A stretch of DNA of 64,000 bases, taken from positions 4,228,498 through 4,292,497 of the forward strand of contig NW_004797272.1 of NCBI RefSeq assembly GCF_000002075.1, read 5' to 3'. Source of the stretch: Aplysia californica (lineage: Eukaryota > Mollusca > Gastropoda > Aplysiida > Aplysiidae). The translations under genes and the position numbers were made by a program. Shown in pieces: positions 43,546-54,315 of the stretch. The first letter of the stretch is position 1. Every line of letters starts with the position of its first letter. A model generated the notes under the pieces. That model worked only from the letters and a program-made list of their open reading frames with translations, was not told where the DNA came from and searched no databases.

Positions 43546-44689
43546 TCTCTCCGATGGTTACTCTGTATCCTTGTTTGTGCCAGTAACACTAGTCGTCTGC
43601 TTTTGGCACTATCATGACTTGATGATGTGCTGATAATAATGTAAAAAAAACCCAAGTTGAGTCAACAGTGGCTTACACTACACTGATGGCTTACAGTGCT
43701 GATATTGCCTCAGAACCATTATTATAATTTATACTTATGATAAGCTCCAGATTCAGTTTTGAATGTGTTTCTCTCTCAGAGTATCTTGTTTCTGTGTGTG
43801 AATGTATGCATTTGAATTTGTGCTGTGTATACATGTGGGTGTATGTGTATATGCACTGAATCTCCGATCGGTCATTGTATTGTATCCTTGGTACAAAAAC
43901 TATATTTTGTTTCTATTGAATAACTTAAAAACCTGAACATATCCATAGCTAGGGCATATATGCACCTTTAGTGGATATAATTATAATGAGAGCATTATCC
44001 ACACTTCATCTTTTTATGAGTTTTGTAGTCTTCTTTCTCTTTATTGATTGCAGTCTCACATACACAATGTCCAAGTCCAATGCTCTGTCAATCCTGCTAT
44101 CCATGTCAAGAGCTCACTGGTTTTAACTTTAACTCATGAAAAACGATTATTTTAGAGTGTTTCATTTGCCTAGTGGGTAGTGTTGGAAGGGAGCCATGTG
44201 AAATTTGAATGAACATGGTGATGTTATTCTTTTAAGCGAAATGGTGACCAGTGTTTGATCAGTGACTTGTTGTAAGTTACTACATCATGTATACGAATCT
44301 AAGACATGTTTTTACGTCTACATAGTTTTACCCCATAAAAGTATTTGAAAATGTTTTTGTGTGTTATTGCATGTTAAAGTTGAACTTACAGTCCTATAAA
44401 CCTGGAAGAAGTGTTGTTTTTTTCTTCTGTAACTTGTGTAACGTTGCATCTGATAGCTTCCTGCTCCAGCTCTGACAAGATAGGAATATGTTGTTAATTG
44501 ATTTTCAATGTTATGTGCAAACTGTTTGTGATCCATGAGATTTTTACTTTTTCTTCACCACAAAATGTGTACAGTAAAGTTGAATTATACATGTATCTTG
44601 AAATGTCTTCACTTGTATTTTTTGGGGTGAAATTTGAGATTATGATTCTTAGATGGGTTCTATAATTTTGTGCTTCTATTGATTCTTTG

Positions 44690-44960
44690 TGGGTGGTTGG
44701 CAGGTGCTCTGTTGTGGTTTGCTCTTTCTTTCCTATCAAACATCTATCGTTCAACGTTGGCGCTCATATGATCTTATGCAGTTGTGAGTGCCGTAAAATC
44801 TGTACTAAAACTAAAACATCTATCGTCTTTTTCTCTCCTTTTTTGTGCTTGTAACTCTTGTAATACCTCTAATCTTTGGCACTTAGATCTATATATGACT
44901 TACTTTCTTGCAAGTCTAAGGCAAGTGCTATAAAAGTTTTACTGAAACAAAAACAACTTT
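44690..44960 (+). repeat. two joined R1 SINE copies
   Basis: The first copy runs 44690 to about 44815 with an internal deletion. A second, headless copy starts at ACATCTATCGTCTTTTTCTC and ends in GCTATAAAAGTTTTACTG. Confidence 0.65.
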
Positions 44961-46321
44961 TTTCGATTCCAGCTTCTAGTGCTCGTTTACAGTAAGTTCT
45001 AAACTGACTAACAATTACAGAGTGGCATCTTTTCCTTCGAAAAGGTGTTGCCCTTCAGGCACCCACAAAAGGTGTTGAGCCAAAAAACAAAAAAATTAGA
45101 AAAAAATTGCTGGACAAATGCCTTTTTCTTTAGCTTTATTATTTTGACGAGCGCCTGATTTCACCACGATGCCTCACATATCTTTTAATACTTTTATAGA
45201 GGTGTGCTTACTCTTTATCTCTTCTTCACTGACCCAGGTGTTTTCAGTTCGGGATAAGGATTGTTATCCAAATGTGCTGGGCATCCCATTTCTCAGTCAC
45301 AGGCCTATTCTTCCACTTTCAATGGTAAAAATTATTGTGTGGAATATGCACATGGGACTTCACCAAAGACCCCTTTTCCCCCCACATATCCTGGAATCCG
45401 GGGTAAAAAAACCTATGGAAAGAAAAGATATTGGCTAATCATCCCTGACTGAACAGGATTGAACCAATGCTTCAGCATGATCGGCAAGTGCGCCATGTTA
45501 TTAGTATCAGTTTTTTTAAATTTAAAACTCAAGGGGGTTGCCCCAGAATTATCAGGAAAAAGGTCTGATTTCGATAACTATTTTTCAGTTCTGTTAAAAG
45601 TATTTGACCAGCATCTAAGGTGTTTAGTAAGAGTTTTACTGCACTTGCAACTACATAATGTCATATGAGCTCGAGAAACACAAGTTGGTTGCATTCACAA
45701 CAGTTCACAGCACGGCTTGATTTTTACTTTAATGTATGGTAAGACTAAACATCTTATGGTGAAAATCCAGTTTTAAATAGATAAAAAATAAAAACAGCAA
45801 TTTACGTTTTAAATCAAGAGTTGCTTACATTTCAGGGTAAAGACCAAAGGTACTTTATAAAATGGAGAATTCCGTTAGGATCAACAATGGAGGACACATC
45901 TTTTAATTTTCTGCACTTTATTTTTCCTTCGGGTCTTTCCACAGTCCTGACAATCACTTTATCAGTATGTGTCTAATGGTAAAATCTGTATTGCATATGA
46001 CAGGAGGATTTTTCATCTCCCTGCAGGAGGTATTTTTATTTATGGGTCAGGGAGGCATGACATGTCCCCACACAAATGAACCTGAGAAAAGAAATTATTT
46101 ACTGAACTCTTTTCAAACTAATTATAATTATTCATATCTTTTCCTCCTTTTCTTGAAGGAAACCCATTAAAAAAACATTAAAAACCTGCCTTTTAACTTT
46201 TAAGTCTGAATTACATTTTATACCGTCTTGCACGCACAAAGCAAAGAGATTTTCAGGTCCTGAATTTTTTCATACAGATTAAGCCTGTATTCTTTATGTT
46301 TAAAACATGTTTCAGTTGGGC

Positions 46322-46380
46322 AAGAGTTTTACGGCGCTCACAAATGCATATTTAATGCTGCATAAATTCATATGAGAGGT
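46322..46380 (-). repeat. R1 SINE 3'-end fragment
   Basis: GAGTTTTACGGCGCTCACAA and ATTCATATGAG remain. A similar scrap lies at 45627-45672. The rest of 44961-47560 is AT-rich without supported genes; G runs at 46656-46678. Confidence 0.45.
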
Positions 46381-47559
46381 CAGATTTAAAACATGTACAT
46401 AACAGAAAGTCTGAGAAAGATTTTCATGTCCTACCGATTTCGTTGTTTGTGCAAGACGATATATTTCTTTCTAAACTGCCTTTTCATTTATCAGAATTGC
46501 ACAAATTTATCTGATCTGTCTAATGTTGTGTCCAAAAGTGAAAAATTTTAGCAAGTGTCCGTACTTTTCTGTAGGGACATAGTAGTATTCTACATTGTTC
46601 AAGTCAGCTCGATAGGAGCGCTGAATCAGCTTACTTTCTAAAACTGATCGGAGCGGGGGGGGGGGGGGGGGTGGGGGGGTTTTACATACAATCATTTATG
46701 ATTTATCATTTATGGTGTTTAAAATAGAGGAAAATCCAGTCTTTCATAACTCAACACTACATTTAAATCATTTTTGGACGCAGGTTTTGACCCGGCCTGT
46801 CAGGGTCAAACTGCGCCGAAAGGGATACAACGTCCTATCTGAAAGTCCAAGATACTCTATAAATATCCCCCCCCCCATAGGATTTTAACTCATGTTTTCT
46901 GAGTGGGATGTCGAAGCATGTAACAGCAACATCACAGATGTCGGTTTTCACGACTGTACCCAAGCAAGTCAAAGGCTACATGAAGCCCATTTAACAACAA
47001 TCACTCACACAATAATAAACTACACAAGAAGACAGGGATTACATGGCAATACGTATATTTAATATGTACTCTTTATTCATCAGACGGAGGAACAGGTCCT
47101 GCAGTCCTGTACAGCAAAAAAAAAATTCCTTTACATTGACATACACACTAAAAACACACATACCCTCCTTCTTCCTCTCTCTTTTACTTTTATTCATTTC
47201 CACCTTTCCACTCACTCGCTCTCATCACATACGCAAACAGACACGCCCTCACAAACATAAACTCACATTCACCATTCACAGCAAAAAATTTAAGTACAGA
47301 TAGGACTTCAAGTCATTCTCCATATAAAAAACATGTCTCATGTAACCATGTAATAATCACCCGATGAAGGCAGGTAAAAATAGTTTTCCAAAATTGTCAT
47401 TTTGTGCTCAGGGGCTTTGACAACAAATGAATACATAATAATATTAATAGTAATAGTGCCATCATGATAAAAAGAAAATGAATAAACTGAACTAATTTTC
47501 CATCAGTCACACCAAAGTAAAATAAGATGATAATAGATAGAGCAAACTTTGCACAGTGC

Positions 47560-47890
47560 AAATTCCCACTCATCAGCAAGTTCAATGCGCTTTACAATCT
47601 ATATTATCTATCTATCACTCCAACAGACCTGAGCATTCTGAAACAATCTCAACTTCCTGGGAAGCATACAATGCAAGCTGCCATTTTATAGGTGTTGAAA
47701 CACAAGCATGCTGACAAGATTTTTTATTGTCTATGGCCGGGTATCCATTCCCATCAGGGTGAAGTGAGGAAAATTTGTGTAAAATGCTTTTCCCACAGAC
47801 ACAACGTCGAGCCTGAGGCTTTAACCCCCAAACCAGTAAACTCATTATTACAAGTCAGTAGCCTAACCATTAGACTATCAATGTCAGATG
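47560..47890 (-). repeat. tRNA-derived SINE, diverged copy
   Basis: Same family as 19563-19905: CTTCCTGGGAAGCATACA, GTCTATGGCCGGGTATCC, GGGTGAAGTGAGGAAAATTT and TAACCATTAGACTAT landmarks in the same order. The B box is degraded. Confidence 0.7.
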
Positions 47891-47994
47891 AAAAATGTAA
47901 GGCTGCCTTCTGGTCACTATGCACATAAAAAAAAAAATTGTTTTAAATAAAGAGAAGCCAGTAACAACACTTGGCCATTTTCTCCTCGTTTCTT

Positions 47995-48100
47995 CTGGTA
48001 ACGGTGCTCGCAACTGCATACGGTTAAATAGGTGTTTAAGTAAGAGTTTTACGGCGCTCGCAACTGCATGAGGTCATATGAGCGCATGAAAAAAGGTTGG
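47995..48100 (-). repeat. R1 SINE 3'-end fragments
   Basis: The CGGTGCTCGCAACTGCAT block occurs once at about 48000 and again in full as GAGTTTTACGGCGCTCGCAA at about 48045, so two scraps lie side by side. Confidence 0.5.
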
Positions 48101-48261
48101 TTTTGTTCGCAACAGTACACTGCACAGCCCGATTCAGGTCAACACCTCTATTATAATGCTAAAATACTTAAAGTTTTTCTTACACAGTCAAATGCACAGT
48201 GTGGGAGACGCAGTTAGCCAAAGCATTCACCTCCAAGAAATGTGATTGTGTTTGAAGTCAA

Positions 48262-49603
48262 TAGGAGAGCAGTTGCTACAGCTACCGCTACAGGCATGGG
48301 TCCCACAGGATTGTGCAATTTTAGTGAGATAATGAACATTCCTTCGTTACACCACAAGACTTACAGCTGAGTCAGGTCAAGTCGATCAAGTAAAAATGTG
48401 ATGGCTTTTCGAGAGACATTCTAGCCACCGCCAAAGAGAAGGTAAAAGAGGCTTATTCTGAGCAAACTTCTGAAGTCAAAGATGTCCATGTTTCATTCGA
48501 CGGCAGCTGGCAGAAGAGAGGTAAAACGTCGAAAACAGGCTTTGGACAGGCCGTAGAGCGCAAAACTGGCCTCATTGTAGACTACGAAGTACTGACCAGT
48601 TACTGCCCTGTCTGTGCCACAACAGGAAAGCGTCTTCAAGAGGAGAACATCCTTAAGTACGAACACCGGTTGGCTCATCACAAACCTGTGTGTGCTGCCA
48701 ACTATGAAGGAACAAGCGGAGGGATGGAGAAATTTCTTTCTGCACTGAGGATATGGAGCAGGTCCATTTTGAAGAAAGGTCTGAGATACATTTCAATGAT
48801 CAGCGATGGTGATTCAAAGACAATATCCGAGCTCCATAAGCAAGACCCCTATCCTGGTGTGGAAGTAAAGAAACATGAATGTGTGAACCATGTCGGCAAA
48901 TGTCTTAGTAAAGTGTTAACGAATCTCGTCTCTGAACAGTCAAAATTGAAAGTGACACTTGGAAGTTAAGGGAGGAGATGATAGCTCAGCTGCGCAGCTA
49001 CTACCAAACCACAATTAGAAGCAATCAGTGCCAGAGATGAAGAGAGCAGTAATGGCCATCGTCGACCACTGCTCCTCTACAGACAAAGAACCTCGTCATG
49101 GCAACTGCCCGCAAGGAGAGTCAACTTGGTGTTTCCATCAGAGAGCAACTGCCAGGGGACTACCACCTGGACCTCACACCGAGAACTTGGGCGCCCCTCT
49201 GTACACGTTAGTATGTGACCACGTGAGGCCTGTGTTCCAGAGAATGGCTAAGTACCGATGATTTGCTAAAACGATGCATCCTTCAGGGCATCCAGAATAC
49301 CTTAAATGCCAATGAAAGTGCGCATGCTATTATTTGGGCTCAGTGTCCAAAACACCAGTTTAAAAACAGAGACCGTGTTCTGTTGCGCTTGGTGTAGCTG
49401 AGTTCAAGTTTGGATTGGCAGCCTCACAGAGATTTTTGGTTACCCTAGACTCGAGTGTTGGTAAACAAACAAAAAAGAGAGGCAAGAAGAGGGATCATCA
49501 AAGGATTGTGAAAACAGAGGCTTCAGTCACAGAGAAAGCCAAAAGACATAGAAAGATCAGAGAAGAGGCTAAGCAGAGAGAAGAACAGAAACTGATTTCT
49601 TAG
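48262..49603 (+). pseudogene. broken Mutator-like transposase
   Basis: Pieces of one protein in several frames. RRAVATATATGMGPTG leads to LHHKTYS (to about 48369). A second frame (about 48400-48969) reads VSFDGSWQKRGKTSKTGFG, LIVDYEVLTSYCPVC, ISDGDSKTISEL and CVNHVGKCLSKVL. Then come VMAIVDHCSSTDKEP, CPQGESTWCF, and NANESAHAIIWAQCPK, ending in a Lys/Arg-rich tail at 49603. The FDGSW, DGDSK and NESxxxxIWxxCPK signatures are those of the Mutator-like transposase domain in many uncharacterised invertebrate proteins. At least three frame changes show it is dead. Terminal repeats were not found. Confidence 0.75.
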
Positions 49604-50013
49604 TTGGGGGGGGGGGGCATGGAATTGATGTAAAACCTTGTAAAAAAGCTTTTTAAATAGCCTTATATATATATAAGTATGATGTAAAGGTAGTGTATGT
49701 TGCTGAATATCATTGTATTTTAAAGTGAAAACTGAGATGGTTGTGATTGCACAATGTTTCAAATACTTTGCATTTTCGACTGACTGATAACTTTATAGAA
49801 AGCATCTCAATAACAAAATGTCAGATTTCATTGAAATTTTCACACATTATTCCCAAGATTTGTGCCCTCCTCCTTACAGAAGTACTCTTATTGATTGATT
49901 CTGTTTTGAGTTATGCGGCATTTCGGGTTGGCAGCATCTGATAATTGGAATTCTAAACATTGGTCAAAGAGAGGGTGAAATTTTGAAAATGTATGATAGA
50001 TATTTGAAATCTG

Positions 50014-50244
50014 ATGCTGCGAGGAGGAGAAGCCCACTCATTTCCTGAGTTTAATACGTACTGGTCAACGAATTATGACCTCAGAGTTCCTGGAATTGTT
50101 GGAGTCATGTCAAAAAATTACTTCGTGAAACTCAAGCAGCATTTCCATCTAAACGATTCGGAGAATCAGCCACCTCGAGGTCACAAAGACTTCGACTCCA
50201 TGTACAAAGTCAAGCCTTTGTTTGACATGTTCCAGAAAAAGTAA
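50014..50244 (+). pseudogene. piggyBac-type transposase fragment (N-terminal part of DDE domain)
   Basis: The frame reads FNTYWSTNYDLRVPGIVGVM then SKNYFVKLKQHFHLND and DFDSMYKVKPLFDMFQKK and stop. YWS, the VMSKN.F..L...HFND-like block and the KVKPLFD block are diagnostic of the piggyBac transposase family. The catalytic aspartates would follow but are absent here. Confidence 0.75.
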
Positions 50245-50640
50245 ACAGATCTAAGAGCTAGCTATAGTTGCAGATAATTCAAATTCTATGTGATCAAGTT
50301 TGTTAAATTGTATCTATGATGAGCTGGAATTTTCTATGACAGGCCTGGCAATTCGGCAGCGGATTATTTATTGCTAAAAAAAAACAACGAAAGAAAGAAA
50401 CTGACTGATACAGACGCAAAACGACTTGGAAACGTTAAAGGATTTGTACTCTTAACATCTGTGGCCTCAAAGACAAGGAACCAGAACTCATTACTTTCAT
50501 GAAAACGTGGAGAATACCAATACTTGGACTGTCTGATTGCCGTTTAAAAGGAAGTGGGACCAAGAAAATACATGAAAATTACGTACTAATATGGTAGTAG
50601 TAGTAGTATAAGGTTTTACGGCGCTCGCAACTGCTAAGGT

Positions 50641-50740
50641 NNNNNNNNNNNNNNNNNNNNNNNNNNNNNNNNNNNNNNNNNNNNNNNNNNNNNNNNNNNN
50701 NNNNNNNNNNNNNNNNNNNNNNNNNNNNNNNNNNNNNNNN
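50641..50740. other. assembly gap (100 N)
   Basis: Exactly 100 N, a conventional gap of unknown size. An R1 end fragment (TTTTACGGCGCTCGCAACTG) abuts it on the left. Confidence 1.
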
Positions 50741-50938
50741 GTTCCGTTCCGTTCTTGCGCTCGTGACTCGACTCAGCAGTAGGTTAAACAAGCCACAAGG
50801 TGGTGACAGCGACCGGGGAGTGAATCGGGAATCGTTTGGCGAAACTGTTCCGCGTTCCGCTGAAGTGAATCGTGAATCGCGTTCCGCAGGAAAGAGTGAC
50901 GATTCAGTTCCGTTCTCGCGCTCGTGACCCAGCCCTAG
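50741..50938 (-). mobile_element. possible hAT MITE end
   Basis: Read on the minus strand it starts with CTAGGGCTGGGTCACGAGCG, similar to hAT ends, followed by repeated GAACGGAA and GATTCACGATTCAC-type motifs. The other end is lost in the N gap. Confidence 0.3.
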
Positions 50939-51535
50939 TTTGGAAGAGACAGAGTCTTCCTCTGCCAATCACAGAATTTCGGAGGGGGCATTTTTTGCTG
51001 ATGCAATTCTTGGTTCTTTGATGTTTATGTGAGGTTGAACGCATGTCATTCTTGTTAATTTCTCTGTGTGTGTATGCTGTATTTTCCTTATTGTATCTAT
51101 ACAATTATATAGCCGGTTGCTTTTGTACATGTATCATCTCGTCTGATGAATCCTATTTCACATTTCTTCCATTAAACTTCTACCATCCTTTCTTTTGACT
51201 GATCATGAGACTAGGAGTCATTGGCGAACATGAATGTTCAGTTGTCTTAATTTCACATTCTATCATCGAGTATCTACCATTACCATCCTTTCTTTTGTCA
51301 GCTACACATTTCTGACAGGTAGCTGAACGAACTCATATTCATTAATATCAATATCATCCAACCATATTTTATGTCATTGTCAGCTACACCTTGGCTGAGG
51401 CTGCTTCTGTTTTCCACTTTCATGAAAGAAGAATAGATTGTAGGTGTACTAGGAGCAGCATCTGTGATCTAGGAGACCTATCTATGTGTTTTTCAGCCTA
51501 TAAATTTTTTTGGGTGCTTGATTTCTACTTCAAAT

Positions 51536-52720
51536 AAATTCGGGCACTTATTTATACCGAGAAGACTCGAAAAGACCCCTGAAAAGGCAGCCGCAAAGCC
51601 CCAAAAAGACAGCCGAAGAGACCCAAAAAGACACGAAAAGACTTTCTTGTGCAGCCGCAAAGTCAGCAGTGACGACGGTCACGCTGGGGATGATGACAAG
51701 CGTGATGCAAAGGGTGACGATGAGGAGGGAGGTGATGGTGACGTGAAAGACGATGATGATGGGGAAGAATGGGATGGATGGGTTGACGATGATGATAATG
51801 GAGAGGGATCAGTTGACGATGATGATGATGGGGATGAATCAGTTGACGATGATGATGATGGGGATGAATCAGTTGACGATGATGATGATGGGGATGGATC
51901 AGTTGACAATGATGATGATGGGGATGGGTTGGCTGACGATGATGACGAGACAGAAGAGGTGGTGGAGGTGAGTGGTGGGAGGCCTCTGTCACATGGCCGA
52001 TTTCAGAATCTGCATGTCTTATTAGAGAGTCTTGAGGAAGAGGCTGAGCCGCTGCAAAAATTGCCTGTTGGTAAAAAGAATGGGTTTTTTTTGTTTTGTT
52101 GTTGCTGACAACGAACACAACCTCGAAAGGAGGGCGGCAAACAAAATTTCTCTGTTCCCTGATGATCGCGGGGCATGGGGTACTTGCGGCCCGTCGTCGA
52201 AGACATTTTTATCCAAGATGGAATAAATCTGAACACAGTCGTGAAACGCGCTGGCGTATACTGCAAAGAGGTGAAACAAAACAAGGTCAAGGTCTTCACT
52301 CCACTTGAGCCCCAACCTCATCCCACGAATGTGGTACTGTTGCAACGGTACTATACAAAACAAACTCAAGATGCGTCGTATGAGAAAAGAGTGTCTTGGG
52401 TTGAATACCCGGGGGCCCCCAAACGGCCATCTACGGAAAAAAAAAAGGGAAGTGTCCACCACCCAGGCCACATGGCAGGGTAACAACAGGAAATCCTGGA
52501 AATTACATCAGGATGCTGCCTTGAAAAATGGCAAAAATGAAAGAAGCTCTGAGGACAAAGAGACCTGCAGAAGTCTACAATTCGGACGACTCACTTGAGG
52601 GTGCAAGGAACGTCAGACAAGTATATAATGCTAAAGCAAAAGACAAGGCAACCAACAGGCCAGCTGGCACGCATTCAAACAACTTTTCGGGTCTTCTCAG
52701 TATAAATAAGCGCCGATTTG
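51536..52720 (+). mobile_element. TIR element with Asp-rich ORF and transposon-like frames
   Basis: The ends at 51536-51574 and 52683-52720 are inverted repeats of about 38 bp differing at a handful of positions (both contain TTATTTATAC, GAGAAGAC and CGAAAAG). Inside, a frame from 51518 to 52108 carries DDDDGDESV-type tandem repeats. Shifted frames at 52175-52483 (GVYCKEVKQNKVKVFTPLEP, NVVLLQRYYTKQTQD, RVSWVEYPG) and 52528-52680 (ALRTKRPAEVYN) follow. From memory, this series occurs in uncharacterised mollusc and cnidarian repeat proteins. It is frame-broken. Superfamily unknown. Confidence 0.6.
51795..51940 (+). repeat. 36-bp-type coding minisatellite
   Basis: Units of GTTGACGATGATGATGATGG followed by GGATGAATCA or variants repeat four to five times, encoding VDDDDDGDES/GS. 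The opposite strand gives His-rich and Ser-rich ORFs that are not genes. Confidence 0.85.
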
Positions 52721-53159
52721 TTCTTTTCTCTTTTTCTTTTGCAGTTGAAACTGTGTTATTCTCTTCTCATATCCTCTTTTAAGAATGTGTTGAATAAGAC
52801 GATCAAAATGATACATAACATATGCTTTTCGGATTATTCCTTGTTGAAATATCATCATTTATTTTCGTATTCATCCATTTTCGGACCCATGAAAATTGAC
52901 CCCAGTCTTAATCTTCAGACCCTATTAAAGAGATTTAAGAGACTAAACTTTCTCTGATTCTTTCATATGAAAGTAGACATAATAACCTTTCAATCGATGC
53001 AACAAACATAAAGATATCTTTACTGGTTGCGAAGTTATGTACTTTTTTTGTCGAATTTCGTCCACGTTTAGTTCTATTCTACTTCCACTTGCGATGGTTC
53101 AAGCGCTGTAAGGTAAGCAAATCCCCGGACCGCAATTCCCGACCACTGCCCATATTCTT

Positions 53160-53450
53160 TATGGACAGGATGGACACAAGGGTACTGTGAAGGAATTTTG
53201 CAAAGAGATTGTCATTGCCCCCATTCAGTCCCACATGGCACGGCAAGCCGCCAATTGCTTTCGCCAAAATGCTGCCCCTGATAGACTCTGCTGCTGCCAT
53301 GGGACATTTCCCCCTCACAGTTTGAGGACAAAAAGCACGGCCAGGTGTGCAAAGTGTGTACTGAAGTAAAGGTTCGGGCACAGACCAGATTTTATTGTCC
53401 GACATGCAAAGTGGCACTCTGAATCAATAACTGCTTTCGGATATAGCACA
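53160..53450 (+). pseudogene. piggyBac-type transposase C-terminal zinc-finger fragment
   Basis: One frame gives FCKEIVIAPIQSHMARQAAN; a shifted frame gives HGQVCKVCTEVKVRAQTRFY then CPTCKVAL and stop. The CxxC...TRFYCxxC spacing is the cysteine-rich C-terminal domain of piggyBac transposases. Together with 50014-50244 it may be the other end of the same relic, with the catalytic centre lost and the element at 51536-52720 in between. Confidence 0.6.
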
Positions 53451-53604
53451 CAGCTGCTGACATCAAGGCAACTCGGGAGCAGCTCAATAATAACTAGTTT
53501 CTATATATTGGAGTAACCAGATATGTATGCAGATGGATTATATTGTGCCAGTGAGAGAATACAGTGGGTTAGCAGTTTGAAACATCAACAAAAACCAATA
53601 TTTC

Positions 53605-54299
53605 TTATGTGTGTGACCTGAAGACAGCCTTATGCATCTCATCGTACAACTCATGCAGCGTAGTATTTTCAAAATCATAGAAGAAAAACCCCTACACAGG
53701 CAAAACACAGGATTCAGAAGATAACCTTCTTTTCTGATCTTTGCTTAGATTAAACTAATCTATTGCTGTCTGCCAATGCAAATGTTATTTTCACTGTGCA
53801 GTTTTATAACACATTCTATGAGCAGCCTCTCAGCTGTAATTACAGCACTGAAGCATTCATATCACAAGTCCAAAGGGCATTTAGCCAGAGACAATTCTAC
53901 GAAAACTGTTTTCTTCATTTCGGCTATACACAAGAGGAAAAATAAATGGCAAGTTTAGCATTGTGCACAAAACTGAAAATACCAATCGCAATGAAAGCAC
54001 TGCAGTACACATTCCAGTCCCCCCATTCATTCAAAACATGACACGTTATCTATTGTGTTATCACTCAGTCAAACGAGTGATTCTTGCAAGCTATTCACAG
54101 TTTTCATATTCTATTTTATCGTTAAAGAGATAATTAAGACCTGGCTAGCTTTGTTCATAAAATATTTTCATGGATGACAAGAAATTCACTTTGCATTAAA
54201 AAAGTTTTACTTACGTGGCCTGGTGGTATCTTAAATTCTACAGTGTTTTGAAGAAAATGAACATTCAAACCAAGAGTCAATAACATAATTTTTTTGTGT
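53605..54299 (-). other. spliced-looking small ORF downstream of PCGF1
   Basis: On the minus strand an ATG in the PCGF1 3'UTR opens MLLTLGLNVHFLQNTVEFKI-PPGH up to a consensus GTAAGT donor (exon end 54215). A second open exon, 53691-53605, starts after TGTGTAG and reads GFFFYDFENTTLHELYDE-MHKAVFRSHT and stop, in phase. I do not recognise the 52-residue product. It could be a 3'UTR intron with a chance frame or a small gene. Confidence 0.25.
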
Positions 54300-54315
54300 T
54301 CCTGTACTTGAAAAA

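Noticed and set aside
45169-45452. Overlapping ORFs of 63-89 codons
   Set aside because: No domain, no splice or promoter support; AT-rich intergenic sequence.
51663-52118. His-rich and Ser-rich minus-strand ORFs
   Set aside because: They are the reverse reading of the Asp-codon minisatellite.
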